From contig MU385793.1 in NCBI GenBank assembly GCA_022497155.1, positions 62,001 to 126,000 of the forward strand: a DNA stretch of 64,000 nt. Reading direction: 5' to 3'. This document shows, piece by piece, positions 1 through 13,960 of the stretch. This DNA is from Whalleya microplaca (lineage: Eukaryota; Ascomycota; Sordariomycetes; Xylariales; Xylariaceae). The notes beneath the pieces are model-generated. The model had not been told where the DNA came from and searched no databases. It worked only from the letters and a program-made list of their open reading frames with translations. Position 1 is the first letter of the stretch. The number at the start of each line of letters is the position of its first letter. A program made the position numbers and the translations under genes.

Positions 1-3000
1 CTAGCATTGCTCTTAGAGACTATTTTCTAAATATTCTCATATATACATACATACTTACTTACTAAAGCAGATAGCGTCGATAATGTTGTATGTCCTCTCT
101 CAACATTTATTAGATCTCTGTTAACCTTCTTTTCACTATGGTACCTTTAAGAAGTTTTAGAGTGAAGCCTTCAGTACCAGTTTGGTCCCTACCCACCATG
201 CTCGCCTTGTCGAGGTGACTATCATTGATGCCACCCACGCCTTGCACACTCAAAATCCTTTACACAGTGTAGGATATGATCCATGGCGCCTCGGTGAGGG
301 TTGATCCAGAGGCGATACAAAATAAGGTAGCACCACGGGGGTGCCATTTGAAGTCTAGACTACTATGTATGTATCTTGGTTGTGCTGAAGGCATGATGTC
401 TTGTTTTAACAGCTGCATTGATATCGTCATGCCTTGGGATGAAGTTGATTTGGTATTACGACCCCCACGAAAGATATCCAATACACGATGGAGATGATAA
501 CAGTAGAATGAACAAGGACCCGGTGTGTTGGGGATTGAGCAGATATATCTCTAAACAAAAAGGCTGTGAAGGCTGACGTATTTTATTATCCGAGCACGCC
601 TGCGACGTGCCCCATCCATCCAACTGCCATTGCGTGCATTGTATATAAAGCAATGTTGCATCCCGTAAATGACGCAGAAATTTGGGGTGCGGGTGACAGG
701 ACGAAAACAAGAAAGCAGGTCCAGATCTATCGTGCACGGGTTTACATGTGTCAAAGCCTCCAAGGAGCCCGGTATCGCGGAACACAGAACTAGCCTAATT
801 AGTAGGTAGGAAGGCCTGGGTAGGAGTATATAGACTCTGGCTTTGTCGCCCTAGAAGGCGACCTATATTTCCGTTCCTGTATATCAAATATGACTAGATA
901 TACTTGGGCGCAGTCCCTTGATATCATAGGTATTTCACCCATCCTTACGATACCCGAGACTTTTACACGTAGGTAATGAGAACAAGCTCCTTTGACATGT
1001 GATGATGGGTTTTCATTGCGGTATTTCTTGTTTCTAGGTTCGGAGAAGGGCATCTTATATTGTACATATATTGTGATGTCTGATATCATCACACTGCCAG
1101 TCTGCGATCTCTGCCTGCCTGCCTGCCTCTCACGCGTGCGCAGTCAACAGTAGGGTTCCGTTTGATACGACGGTATACGTGTATTTATGGCTCCTACAGC
1201 TTATTTTTTGCAGTCCCAGCCCCTGAAAGCAGGATGACATAGTACCTCACATCCTTCGACTTTATACAGTCTTGAATTCACCCATTAGACTTATGATGAC
1301 AGAGTCCCCAGCCCGCTACTACATGTACTAGTTTTACCGCGATTCTTCACAGAGCAATGGTGATACGGCGAGGTTAGTGCCAGTGTTTATCATCCCTCTA
1401 CACATGGCAAGTGGTCGAGTTGAGCCTTCTGAAGACTTTCCAAGTACCATTATGGCCTGATGATCGGCTCAACCTATTCGTGCTTGCAGCTCCGATCTTC
1501 GGTCCGCTCTGATCAGGTTGAGATTCACGAGGCCTACTCATCATGAATGTAGCAAAGACCATTTGGCAAAGGGCAATAGTAAATGTACTGATTTTCCTCC
1601 ATATCTTCTGGGCTCGCTCTGCCCGACATATGTAGCCTAGCCTTTTGGACATTGGCGGCAAGTTAAAGATGGCTGTTATAAATATCGTAATGTGAGAAGG
1701 ATATAGTAACTACTAGTTTACTTCAGATGTCTCATGTCCCTTCCTCACTCATCATGCATTGACACCGCCGGAATAGTCGACTGACTGTCCTAGGGATGGA
1801 TGGACCCGTTGCTACGCGCCGAGCGAAGCGACTGGCATAGTCAACAGCACCCGGGGGGTGGAACAGATACTGACCTTGCGGCAGATTACGGAAGCTACAT
1901 GCGAAGGGCCCGAAAGTCAATGTAGGACAATCCGAGAGAAGAGGTGATGTTCGCTCATGTGGACCGTGTGGCACTGTGATACTTAAAAAAAAGGGGGTTA
2001 AGTGTAGTGAAGGTTACGAGCAAGCGTTTAGCCCATCAGAGCGTCAAATTCAGCAAATAAGGCACGCCATCCCGACGCTGAATGTTTTAGATGTAAATTG
2101 TATTGGACTGTCACTTTGACTTCCTGAAAAGGGATCAAGAGCACAGCCGGTCCCTCCCCCTTCCTTGACATTAAACTGTACTAGATTATCTCAGGATGCA
2201 CTTGGAAAATTTGTTTCACTTCGTTATTAGTTGTAATCTCATGCCATACGGATAGACACCGCAGACATGCCTCCACCGGAATTCCCCATTCGTCGTATGT
2301 ACCGAAACTATAACCTTGTATTTGATGTGTCCTCGTTTACTATCTGGCGAGGATGTGTCGGTGTGCTATCTGGGAAATAAGACTAGGCATCATTGGCGAT
2401 TATACGGCGTCTTTATTGGGGCTGTTCCTTCATCCCATGTGAAGTCGCGGTGGAGGAACTCATTCCCTGTCTGCCCGTGGACGCGAAATAGCAAAATTGT
2501 GAAACATCACGCGTTTGGATATTGCTATAGACATACTGGTACCAATAGAATCTACCTATATTGTAGAAAGTAATAAGAGTAGATATAGAGTAGACCTGGA
2601 AGTGCTCAGCTCGAGTATGCTATTGTGAACGAGGCTTGAGTGTGGTCTTTGCAGAATGCGTTTGTAGTATTGTGTGTAAAATGTATATCGTTGATTCATA
2701 CAGAGCAGTCTGATGACATGCTTGGCCCTGAAATCTACAGATATGTGAATAGAGGAAAGAGGAATTGGAGAAGCAAGGGCTGGAGGCTGCATTGATGGGA
2801 GCAGGCTGGAGCTTGAATGAACGCAAAGCCTCATGATCCAGGCACTAAGATACACAAGTCTTGAGATATATACACAGCCAACGAAGTAATTACAGTATCT
2901 AGGACCCAGTATATGAAATGAAGTGAATAGCTTGAATTCTTTTACAGGATAATTCTTTCAAATTGATATGTGGTAACAAGCTGCGGATCTATGAAGACTC

Positions 3001-3858
3001 TACTACAATGCCAAACTGCAAACCCAACCAGGAGAAATTATACGATTACTAGATTCTATGGTAGAGTCGGGGGGGAAGGCTAGCCATATAAGCAAACAGA
3101 GTCTTGAAGAATCTGAAGGCACGTCACATCAAGTGGTATCCTAAGCAGGGCTTAGGCTGCAATCTCCAGGACCCCGATACAATAAAGTAATCAAGGGGAT
3201 AGACAACGGCATGAAGCATTACATCATCGTGTGTATTATGTGAATACTGAAAGTGGGCGGCTTTACTGGCACACTGTTCACCTTGTTAGTCACCTAGAAA
3301 AGAGCCCAAACCAGTACGGGAGAAACAGAGATGCGTTAGCGTAGCAGTTTCATGTTCATAGCCTATCGATCCCAATAAGTGAGTGCATATGTGTCTGAAG
3401 CATACCGCTTCTAGCTTCGATTTCTGTATGACTAGGAACTCGAAAGATACACATGGGACCTAGGTAAGAGTGGACAAAGGTATTCATAGCTTGCTCATCT
3501 GCCAGCCGAAGGCAATAGATCCATTTAAAACGAGTAAGCTGTATAGTGAAGACTAAAAACTGGCCTGAATTATGGATATTCATTTGTATCATGGCGACGG
3601 TATATTCTTTGAACTGTAAGCTACAATCTTCATGATATCCCTCTTCCCTGATTGCACATATAGACACTCCTATGAATATCGTGCCCTTAGGTGAACCTCA
3701 CTGGGTATGTGTGTGCATACATATGTAATGTCCCTCCGGATCAAGCACGGAATCCGACACCCATTGCCTGCCATAACGTCATTTTGTGAAAACTGGGATA
3801 AGTCCCAATGGCCTTTATAAGGTATCGGTCAAACATGGAAATTACAATTACGTATCGT
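1..3858. other. Gene-poor intergenic region
   Basis: I see no gene I can support here. Open frames are short, overlap on both strands and lack recognisable motifs. A tetranucleotide run (TGCC, four copies) lies at 1112-1127. A minus-strand frame of 103 codons at 3356-3667 lies just 3' of the Zn2Cys6 gene on the same strand. It has no motif I know and may simply be 3' UTR or spacer. Scattered TACATAC-type microsatellite bits occur near 46-62. Confidence 0.6.
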
Positions 3859-6800
3859 CTAGCTTGTGGAACCATTCGCTCTGAGCAGGTCGTAGATAGT
3901 CTGGTCATCGCCGCTGCCATAGCCATGACCAGAGTATCCTGGTACGTTAGTTCTATGACTATTATAGGAGCTTGCATGGCTGGAGCTTGTCGCAGCGCCG
4001 TACCCACTGTTCCGGTTGCTGTTATAGCTGGTCTGATTGCTGTTATCGTTAGTGGCACTGTTGGCAGACGAGAACCCGTACCAGTTTTGATTTGGCGGCG
4101 CGGTGCTCGGTTGTGTGGTGCCTGGCTGTTGCGATGAATATGACCCGTAGGATTGGGACTGGTGATGGCTGTAGGAGGGAGTCTGGGTTGTACCTCTCGA
4201 GTCGGCTGTACGAGTCCCATAAGCCTGTGAAGTTGATGCAGATGCTGGGGCCACAGAGTAGGGATGGGCTGCGTGTGATTGCGAGGTTCGAGCCTGTGAT
4301 GTTGGCCACTGGCTTGGTGTAGAGTTATTCGTACTGCTATATCCACTTGCCGGTTTGAGGGCTTGAGAAAGAGGATTGGATGACGAGGTGCTCCGTGTAT
4401 AGTCGTATGAAGGCGCTGAGGAGTAAGATGCCGACGTCGTGGTGGTCGGATTATTAGAGAATGAACCTGGTTCATATGCAATATGAGAGGAGCCCAGATC
4501 ATTACTCCCGCCTGTGTACTGATCATTATTCGAAGCATTATAGCGGGAGTAGGGATCATAGTTTGGTACAGAGCTGGATATTGAATTCGTGTTGTAGGGT
4601 GCGCTTGTGGTAGTTTGTGGGGTCTGAGGTGGAGGATGAGAAATAGCTGTGACGGGTGTACTAGTCTGCGACCTGTGACCTTGGCGAGACTTGACGCGAA
4701 CTGAATTCTGAAACGGCGATCTCGTTACTGGCGATTGTTGGCTCGGCGAATGGGTTGCAGCCTGCGATAATGCTGCGGCTTGTTTTATACCATCATGTGC
4801 CTGTTGGGTTGCTTCTGGGATGGACTTCTGTGGCTTAGGTCGCTTCCCTACCTGCTGCTGTGCTAAGGTAGGTGAACCAGTAGTAGCGTGTCCTGTTGTA
4901 GGCGATGTAGTCCAGGCAGATGTATTGGCCGGAAGACTAGGTGGTGGCACTGGTGTCTGTTTCGTTGGGAGACTTCGTCGGCTTGATGTAGAAGAGCTCT
5001 GTCTCTTTTGACTCGAAGTAGAAGCAGGCTCAGGATAAGCTAATCTAGGCGAGTGCTCAGCCTGGTGCGACGTTGACTGGTGCGTCGCCGACGGGAATGC
5101 GAGTATAGAAGACTGTGAATGAGCCTCATGGGGCTGCGATTGGGGATAGGTTAGGTTATGTATCGTGTTCCCAGATGGCAGCTGGGGATTCTGCGGGTAT
5201 GTGAGCCCAGGCGTGTTGCCTTGATAATAATGACTGGCCGAAGGCTGTGTTACAGTAGGTTGATGCTCAACATGAGTCGACAAGATGTTCGGATCTGGTA
5301 TGAACTCTTCGTTATCGGGGTCCGGAGGTGGTGGAGCAGTAGCTGCTACTGGAGGCTGCACTGGAGCTGGCGCTGAGGGCGGAGGGGGTATTGAAGCTGC
5401 TGCCTCCGGATCGTATTGAGCATGGAAACGCTCGCTTTCACCAGGCACGTCAGAATCCTCTTGTTCGACCGCTTCAGGCAACTTTTCCGACTTCCTACGA
5501 GGCTTAGGCGGCAAGTATACGCAATCTGCGCCGGCTTCGATGCAGACAGTACAACTCGGGTGTTCCTTGGTACACTGGGGTCACGTTAGTATTGATTTTG
5601 TGACAAAAGAGCACGGTCAAATCTTACCTTGGCTTTCCTCTGCCTGCAGGTCTCACAGCTGCCGCGCGTCTTCCTAGTTCTCGGCTTGAGCGTCGAAGCT
5701 GTTGTTCCAACGCCACCGTTCTCTTCCATAGCGACAACGGCGCCGTCACCAATAGACACCTGGGCTATGGCTTCGGCAGGCTTCTTTTTCCTGCTGCGTT
5801 TCGGTTTGGTTGGGGTCTCTGTAGCTCCCGGCGTTGATGATGCGCCAGGGCCTGTGGCGGGGGTGGTACTCGCGGATTGTCCTTGAGCAGGAGTAGAATT
5901 TGTTGACCCGGACGGGTCTTTCTCGTCTGGATGCACAATCCTGAGCCTCTCTGCGCCATACTTGGCTAACATTTCAAGTGAAGTTGTCTGCAGGTGCGGC
6001 GCCTGGTTGGCGAAGATGTTGAACTGCTCCGCGGATAGGGTTGCCGGATCAATGCCCTTCCCAGTTAAGAGATCTATCGCTGTCACTCTCCGGCGTTCTG
6101 CTTCCACGGGGGGCACATTGAGAATTGAGGTAAGATGCTCGCCGTCCTGGGCTGGAATCTGGGACCCTGGGGTGTTCTGAGCAGCATTTTGGCCATTCTC
6201 GAGAGGCATACTTTCGCCCATCGGCGCCTCTGGTGCTTTGCCTTTCCTTCTAGGCCGCTTCCTGCGGCTTGCATCCTCGCCCTCAGCCGGCGGCGGTCGC
6301 TTGGCCTTTGGCGTTCTCTGGTTGCCAATGTTGCCATTGGCCACTGGGGCCGGCGGAAGAGATGGAGCGAGGAGGTCAACCAGCTGAGCCACTGTCTTGT
6401 GTAGAGGCGTATGCTTATACTTGACAATCACACCTCTGCTAGACTTGGAGAAGGCGACCGTGAGTGTTCCTCGACAGTCGAAGGCGGGACGAGCTACAAC
6501 CAGATTAACAGCTGCACCCCCCGAAGTAGAGATTATCCGGTCTTACATAGATTGATCGGATCCAGACCGCCCGGGCCGCTATAACTGCCAATGACTGGCT
6601 TCTCGGCGTTCTTCGCATTCGCGCGGTTCCAGGCTTGGAGGGAGTCTTTGCAGATGTAGGTGAACGTCCAGCCCTGCGCACCCCTAGAAACTGATCGCAC
6701 AGCCCATGAACTGCTATCGATTATTCCCATGGCACCAACTATGTGCTTCGCGACAGCTTTCTGGAGAACCGGGTCATCTGCGGGTTGGTTCTGCACGGTT

Positions 6801-7069
6801 TCGGAGGCATTCACGGTTCGCGTGACTGCTTGCTGCTGCTGCTGCTGCTGCTGCCATTGGGCTGAATTGCTACCGTCGCCAGGGCCGTTCTCGGCATCAG
6901 CTGTCAGGTGGAAAACAGTGTTATAGCGGAGCTCGAAGGTGAAGGAGGCATGCTCGGCGCGAGTCTCGGATGACTTGGAAGCCAGCAGGTTGTGTAGCTG
7001 GCCTTGGAGGTCCTGGACTGAGCTGCACACATGGTTACCCCTCGGGGAATCCAGGAGGGCGTCCATCAT
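3859..7069 (-). CDS. Zn(II)2Cys6 transcription factor with prion-like C-terminus
   Basis: Three exons (7069-6547, 6493-5628, 5574-3859) with introns of 53 nt each give a 1034-residue protein. The second intron splits the DNA-binding cluster. Once it is removed the six cysteines fall at about 454, 457, 464, 471, 474 and 481 (C-x2-C-x6-C-x6-C-x2-C-x6-C), a complete fungal binuclear zinc cluster. The cluster sits mid-protein rather than at the N-terminus. Residues 1-180 hold a predicted folded region interrupted by an eight-glutamine run. Residues 190-450 are basic and Pro/Ala-rich with nuclear-localisation-like KRPRRK stretches. After residue 490 the chain is Ser/Gln/Thr/Pro-rich and becomes Tyr/Gly/Ser/Asn-rich over the last 150 residues. 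No fungal-specific TF middle homology region is recognisable. It is probably a nuclear regulator; target genes are unknown. The start is the first ATG of a tandem pair and the downstream frame is open throughout. Confidence 0.85.
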
Positions 7070-7721
7070 TATAAGGACGAACCCACGCCAGAATCAATTA
7101 CGACGTTGCCTTTCGGCCTTTGCTGATGCGGGCGCGCGACGTGGATGTGGTGGAGATGTTGGCGATTGCAGATGGCGTAGCAGCACGTAGGTAGCGACTC
7201 AACGCGTTGCAGGCCACTGATAACTGCACTGGCCTCAAGGGTCTGTGAACGCGATACGTACTGTGGCTGAACCACTAGGTTACCTTACCTAGGCATGTTG
7301 TATGTATGTCTGGTATGTACATGTACGTAAGCTGTACATGCGATGGTACCTGGCTGCCGGGGAATGCAGGTGCTGACTGGAGATTGAAGTGGCTGGTGCG
7401 GAGAAGAGGGCCCCGAGCCACACTACCTACTTTACCCAAGTATTCTGTGCCTACAGAACACACCTCTTATATGTGTATGAAGTCGGCTGCACCAACATAT
7501 TACATGTATGTAAATAGGTAATCATGTACCTCAACCTAGGTAGGTACTATACCGAACAATGCATGTTTCAATTACTTATAGGTAACTATTAATTCAAGTG
7601 GAAGTAGATTACCTAAATCCACAAAGTCTAAACCCGCCCGCCCAAACACCTAGGAACATTTTGCCTGCCGGTACAAACCTTCATACCGATACCAGTACAT
7701 GAGCTTCCCTACCTACTAGAT
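7070..7721. other. Intergenic spacer between Ku70 3' end and Zn2Cys6 promoter
   Basis: This is the upstream region of the Zn2Cys6 gene. It contains no convincing ORF but has several CTAGGTA and GTACATG-type palindromic bits around 7280-7345 and 7500-7550, a motif class that recurs in many spacers of this window. Confidence 0.5.
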
Positions 7722-9767
7722 TTACAGGTTCTCCTCCACCCATTCCTCGAGCCTTTCAACTAGAGCCTTCTTGAGGCCTTTGTTATCCAGACCACGTTCC
7801 CCAAGGATAGTCTTCAACTCGGTCACTGTTAACTTAGACAAGGTGTCATCGTCGCTTCTCTTCTTCAGCTCGGCGTTGCCGGTGCCTCCCCCATTGACAC
7901 TGGTCTTCGCCGCCGTTGTCCTAGACTTCTTTGCAGGTCTAGGCCCATCTTCCTCGTCACCATCCTCCATCTCGCGCTTGATAGCCTTCACATCTCGCAG
8001 CTGGCCCAAGGCGTCGTCTGCCATCTGAGACCATTCCTGGATGTATCCACCACAGCGCTTGTGAATGGCGCGGTACTTCGGGATTGTGGCATCGTCTGGC
8101 CTGTCGGGTACTTCTTCCTCTAATGCCAGGGTTTGGAGAATCTTGTAGTGCCACTGAAGTGCCGGGTTGGGATACCTCGATGGATTATAACTAGCATTAG
8201 GTAGCTGCAACTGTCGGACAATGAAGTTCATTTTATCAGTCAACGCGTCAGTAGTTCGATTTACTTTGGTCTCGGGGCCGTCACGCATGTCATCTGCGTA
8301 CGGGATTGGATAGAGCCACAAGCCCGCAGGAATGAAGTTTGTTCCCGACTTTCCATCTGACTGAGCCTTGGAAGGGATAATGGCTACGAGCTGGGGATTG
8401 CCATTCGTCCGGGCGATGTGCCATGCGATACCGATCTTCTTGGACTTGAGCAGCTTCTGCCATAACGCCGTGAAGACACGCGACGATCCGACATAGCCAT
8501 CCTCGCTGGGGAATATGTAGATGGATTTCTTGATAGACACCCAAAATTTCAGCAGAGATCTATCCTTGAAGCCAACTATTCGAATAATCGGATTTCCGAA
8601 TTGTTTGATCGATTTCTGCTCGTCTTCGCCGAAATAGACAAATTCCCCGCCGAATTTGTAAGCTTTCTTCACCTCTCCAGACTCGACGGTTCTGGCACTG
8701 TCTTCGGCGATACGAGCAGTTTCTCCTACGGCAACCTGTGCCTGTTCTCCGTCCAGCCAAACGTAACAGCTCGGGGCCGGTGTCTGTTTCTGAATTATAT
8801 TGTACCCCTTGACCGAAATCTGAAAACCAGGCCCAAGCTCGAGCGCCATATTGTTGAAATATGACCGCTTTGGTGTCTGCCTGGAATTAATGTTGGAGAT
8901 CAGCGAACCGAGGAGAGTCAGGCCGTCACCGCCCTTCGATGTCGTGACATGTCCTGGATGCGCTTCTTCAATCGATGGATCTCGGTATATAATGTCCTAA
9001 ACTCCGTGAGTGGACTGCTTTGATGATAATCTACTGAGTTTAGACTTACATCGTAGAATTTGCTGAAGTCAAAGTTTTGATGATTACGCGTGATAGCGAA
9101 AAGCTCAATGGAGACGCCTAGATCGTATAGATCCTTGGCACGATATGCTGCAGCATCTCTGATCTCTTTATCACCTCCATGTGGATTATCGTTATCGGTT
9201 ATTATGAAAAGTCTGCGAGACCCGAAATTTGGGGCTTTTGTGGTGAGAAGGTTGTTGGCCAGGAAGAGCAGATTGGACATCTGGACTCCTTCCTTTGACG
9301 GGACGAGTATCTCATCGGCGTCCTCGCCATCCTCGACAAGCCGCTTCAGATGCTTCACATCTTCGGCTGCGGTAATGTCAAGGTCTGCGTAGACATAGCA
9401 GTGAGGATATTGAAGATTTTGGTCGTCTCGATACCTGGTCTTTTCAGTGCCGAACAGTATGATGCCCATCATGTCTTTCGGGTTAGAGATGATGCGCTGT
9501 TGCATTACCTCATAGGCAGACTTCAGAGCCGCATAAACAGCAGGGTCTCTGTCGGCTTTCTTGCCATCCGACTCGGGAGGCGGCTGGAGCATAGACTTGC
9601 TAACATCAATAGCGAATATGAGGGCATCCTTTTGAGCCTTGTAGTCCTGGGAAGAAAGTTAAGAAAGTTAAAGGAGGTGAGCTCCAGCCGGACAGCAATA
9701 GATTTACCTGCTCGCCAATCTCATCTTCCTCTTCCTCCTCCTCCCTTCTCTCATAGCGGTCCGTCAT
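7722..9767 (-). CDS. KU70: Ku70, DNA end-binding subunit (NHEJ)
   Basis: Exons 9767-9708, 9646-9050 and 8996-7722 (introns of 61 and 53 nt) encode 643 residues, the usual fungal Ku70 length. Ku70 pairs with Ku80 to form a ring on broken DNA ends and starts non-homologous end joining; it also acts at telomeres. Visible parts are an acidic N-terminus, a von Willebrand A-like domain (starting [10 protein letters not shown], with FIITDND later), the Ku beta-barrel core after residue 230 ([10 protein letters not shown] motif, then [12 protein letters not shown]), and a C-terminal SAP domain with [10 protein letters not shown] near residues 605-640. The second intron was placed because removing it restores the conserved KFYD-DIIYRDP join and the frame that reads into the beta-barrel. 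A basic PAKKSR stretch before the SAP domain may be a nuclear signal. Loss of this gene in fungi is known to raise homologous integration. Confidence 0.96.
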
Positions 9768-10599
9768 GGTGTAAGCCCGGGGGTTTCCCTGGAATGCGAA
9801 TGTGACCGGTAAGCGGAATCACAGGCTTCTGTACACGCTCAGGAGTAGGTGTGATTACGATAATTTACGTTGTCACGACATTCGGATGAGCCCAGAAACA
9901 ATGGCATCGGGTAGGGAAGAAAAGTCTAGGTAGATTAGGCCGAGACTTATGAATAGGCAATTAATAACAAGCATATAGATTGTGCTTAAACTGTAAGGTA
10001 AGATGCATTGATAATTGATCTTCCTTTGAATGTGGAGCTCGAGTTAGGCAGATGTCGCGGTTGAGCGCGTCTAGGCCGTCACGACCTCAGGTGACCTCTA
10101 GGTACAGTACTAGGTTACCTAGGTATGTACTGCGTACGCATAAAAGCATCGTACCCCTAGGTACCTAACGATACACTACCTAGGTACCTAGATATATACA
10201 CATATGTACAGGCACTCCAGTGCTTGGGCCAACCCTTTCTTAAGGTACACACCGATGTACTTATGTACTTAGGTAGAGAGCCTCAAAACCTGCTAAGCAA
10301 TCGAGTATGTTTCATTGGTTCAGTTACCTAATTCTATGCGTAGTAATTCGGAAAATACGGGTGGCAATGTGTCTCCAAAGCATCGGCCGGCGACTCGGAC
10401 TGCCGAGGCCGAGCACTGGTGATCTACTCGCAGGTACCCTACTCATAGATATGCAGGTGTCATTGTGCAACATTTTCGCCGCCATTGTCCTAGGAGAGAT
10501 ATTTGCCAAACAATCTCAATCCTCACAAGCTCTCCTTTCTCGCCTTTTGTTGTCTTCTAGCTATTGAATTGTTACATAGCGCGTCGAATAGCGTATACG
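9768..10599. promoter_or_regulatory. Divergent promoter region Ku70 / ferrochelatase, rich in CCTAGG palindromes
   Basis: An 832-bp bidirectional spacer. Between about 10097 and 10195 there are several overlapping copies of CTAGGTA/TACCTAGG, partly arranged as the palindrome TACCTAGGTA, followed by a GTACTTA-rich stretch to about 10275. No known binding factor can be assigned from sequence alone. No gene is seen inside. Confidence 0.45.
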
Positions 10600-11993
<1,394 letters not shown>

Positions 11994-13128
11994 ATGATAC
12001 TGCGGCTGTGCATCGAAGGCCGTCTACGTGTCATAACGTGTATATGTAATTTGAGGTATGTCTAAAAAAAATTGGGCGATGTAAGTGATATACGGATGCT
12101 ATTTTAGCTGGTACGAACCAACGCCCCCCTCATCCGAGACGGGAATGCCTTGGAGGGAGTTGTCTGAGAATTTACCAAGCACTCCTACTACCATGTACTC
12201 ACTACGCAGTACTCCAGCGGCAGAAGCGCTTTCATGTGATTGGACCAACATGACAATTACCCAGGTACATGACTGGATTACTAATAATAGATATATGTAC
12301 CTAAGTACTGCCTGCCTACACCAGGTACCTACCGGTAGGATGTATCTTCAGTTGTGGCTATGAGCGAGTTACTGCATGCATGTGTGTGTACTACATAGAT
12401 GCGATTCCCAATAGCGGTATGGGTATTCGCTCTATTGGCTCATTCTCTCCCTGGAATCTAGGTAAGTGGCAGAAAGTAGCACAACCCCCCTTGCGTCTAA
12501 TAGTGAACCTTTCTATTATGCCGAACTCGCGGTAAAACAATCTGATGATGTAACGATGTTGGGTTTTGGTTTTGTCGTGCATACATATATATGTACATAG
12601 TTGTGGCTAGCTACCTAGATAAGGGTACACATGAGTGGACATGTACGGCATGTATGTATGTACGACAGCTGCCCTTATTGTGGATAGAGGTCCACTACGT
12701 ATGTGCTGCTTACTGCCACTTGATCAGATAACTGTATTCAGCCCTAGAGCGGACGCATCTGTCGGGTTCGGAGACGTGCCGACACCGAATATGCCGCCTG
12801 GAATTCCCCACGATATCAATGCATCACCTGGGCATCGATGTGCTGGCTTCAACGTCATACGTCCATACGTTGAGGACCAATATACTATAACATTCAGTAC
12901 ACTGTCAGCATTGACTGAAGGCTGCTCAGTCATATAGCTTATAGATGCTAGTGTTGATACAAACCGATTATAAGGTCAACAGGGAGAGTCAATTATGCGC
13001 ACAATCATGCGCCTACATGTACGTATTGGATGTACCTAGATATGTACATACATACGTACTGTGTATGATGGTACTGTGTAAAGCAGGGTTCAGGGTCCAG
13101 GGTTGCGGAGGTCAGGCACTGGACCTTC
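11994..13128. other. Intergenic region with GTAC-rich microsatellite-like sequence
   Basis: No supportable gene. Several GTACATAC/CATGTAC/ACCTAGGTAC clusters occur at about 12265-12340, 12580-12665 and 13015-13060. Confidence 0.5.
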
Positions 13129-13406
13129 TACAAGTCCCAAGGATATTTATTACTAGATTGGCGCCAGGCATCCACACTAACCACTTATGGTGACAAGTAG
13201 CTTTCCTATACAATTTGCTGGATGGAATACGTCGGCCTACCTGAGATCTTCATATGATATCAACAGATGTCAATGCTTCTCGCCACAGCTGAAAGGGTTC
13301 AGACGTTTACCCTACCAGAAAAATAGGTGAACAATACCTGATTGCTATAACTGGTTAGTATTGATGCCTGGCGCCAATCTAGTAATAATTATCCTTGTGA
13401 CTTGTA
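13129..13406. mobile_element. MITE-like foldback element with 60-bp inverted arms
   Basis: The 60-bp left arm (13129-13188) is the reverse complement of the right arm (13347-13406) with five mismatches by eye. Both begin TACAAGTC at the outer edge and share the core TGGCGCCAATCTAGTAATAA. The inner 158 bp has no ORF. This is the architecture of a non-autonomous DNA transposon (MITE/foldback). I could not find a clear target-site duplication, so the superfamily is unknown. Confidence 0.7.
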
Positions 13407-13960
13407 TATACGTAGTGTGTACATACATACATCACGTAAGATAGCCTGGCTGGCTGGCTGGGCGGAAATCGCTCCCAATTGAATGATGATGAGGACCCGC
13501 ATGCATCTCATACGTGTACCTGAGATACGTGTTGTATGGCATTTCTTACCATAGCCCACTTTCTTCCTGTCGCATTACTTCTCCAACTAGAGTAGCTCCC
13601 TCGGCCACTAGCTCATCATTAATGAGCTTGCCCTGTTTAGATGGATTTCCTATTGTACATACTCGCAGTACATATACCCGGACAAGCTTAATTAGACATG
13701 GAGCAGACCTCCACTTTCCTATCTTCTCTTGAACTTTCGAGTCCATGGGCGGACTTCCGTTCAATTACAAAGAATACAGTGCTACCAGAGAGGACATGGG
13801 CTTACGAACGGCGGCATTATACTTGCATTTCACAGTGAGCGCATAAGCTAAGTCGAAATCGGGTCAATTTGTCTGGAGCAGCTGTCCGCGACCTCCGCGA
13901 CATCTTCCAGTCACGCAGCGCGATCTTTGGTCGCCAATAGCCCCACGACAGACGAACGAG
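13407..13960. other. Promoter-side spacer of MFS gene, with a small minus-strand candidate ORF
   Basis: Mostly noncoding. A minus-strand frame from an ATG at 13746 to 13546 would encode 66 residues (begins MDSKVQEKIGKW) and overlaps a good 5' splice consensus (GTAAGA) at its end, so it could be a first exon. I do not recognise it and found no second exon. A TGGC run lies near 13447-13462. Confidence 0.3.

Noticed and set aside
4275..4300. GAGGTTCGAGCC resembling a tRNA B box
   Set aside because: Inside the Zn2Cys6 coding exon, with no matching A box, acceptor stem or anticodon arm.
3741..4559. 272-codon minus-strand frame
   Set aside because: Overlaps the Zn2Cys6 gene tail on the same strand in another frame; low-complexity shadow.
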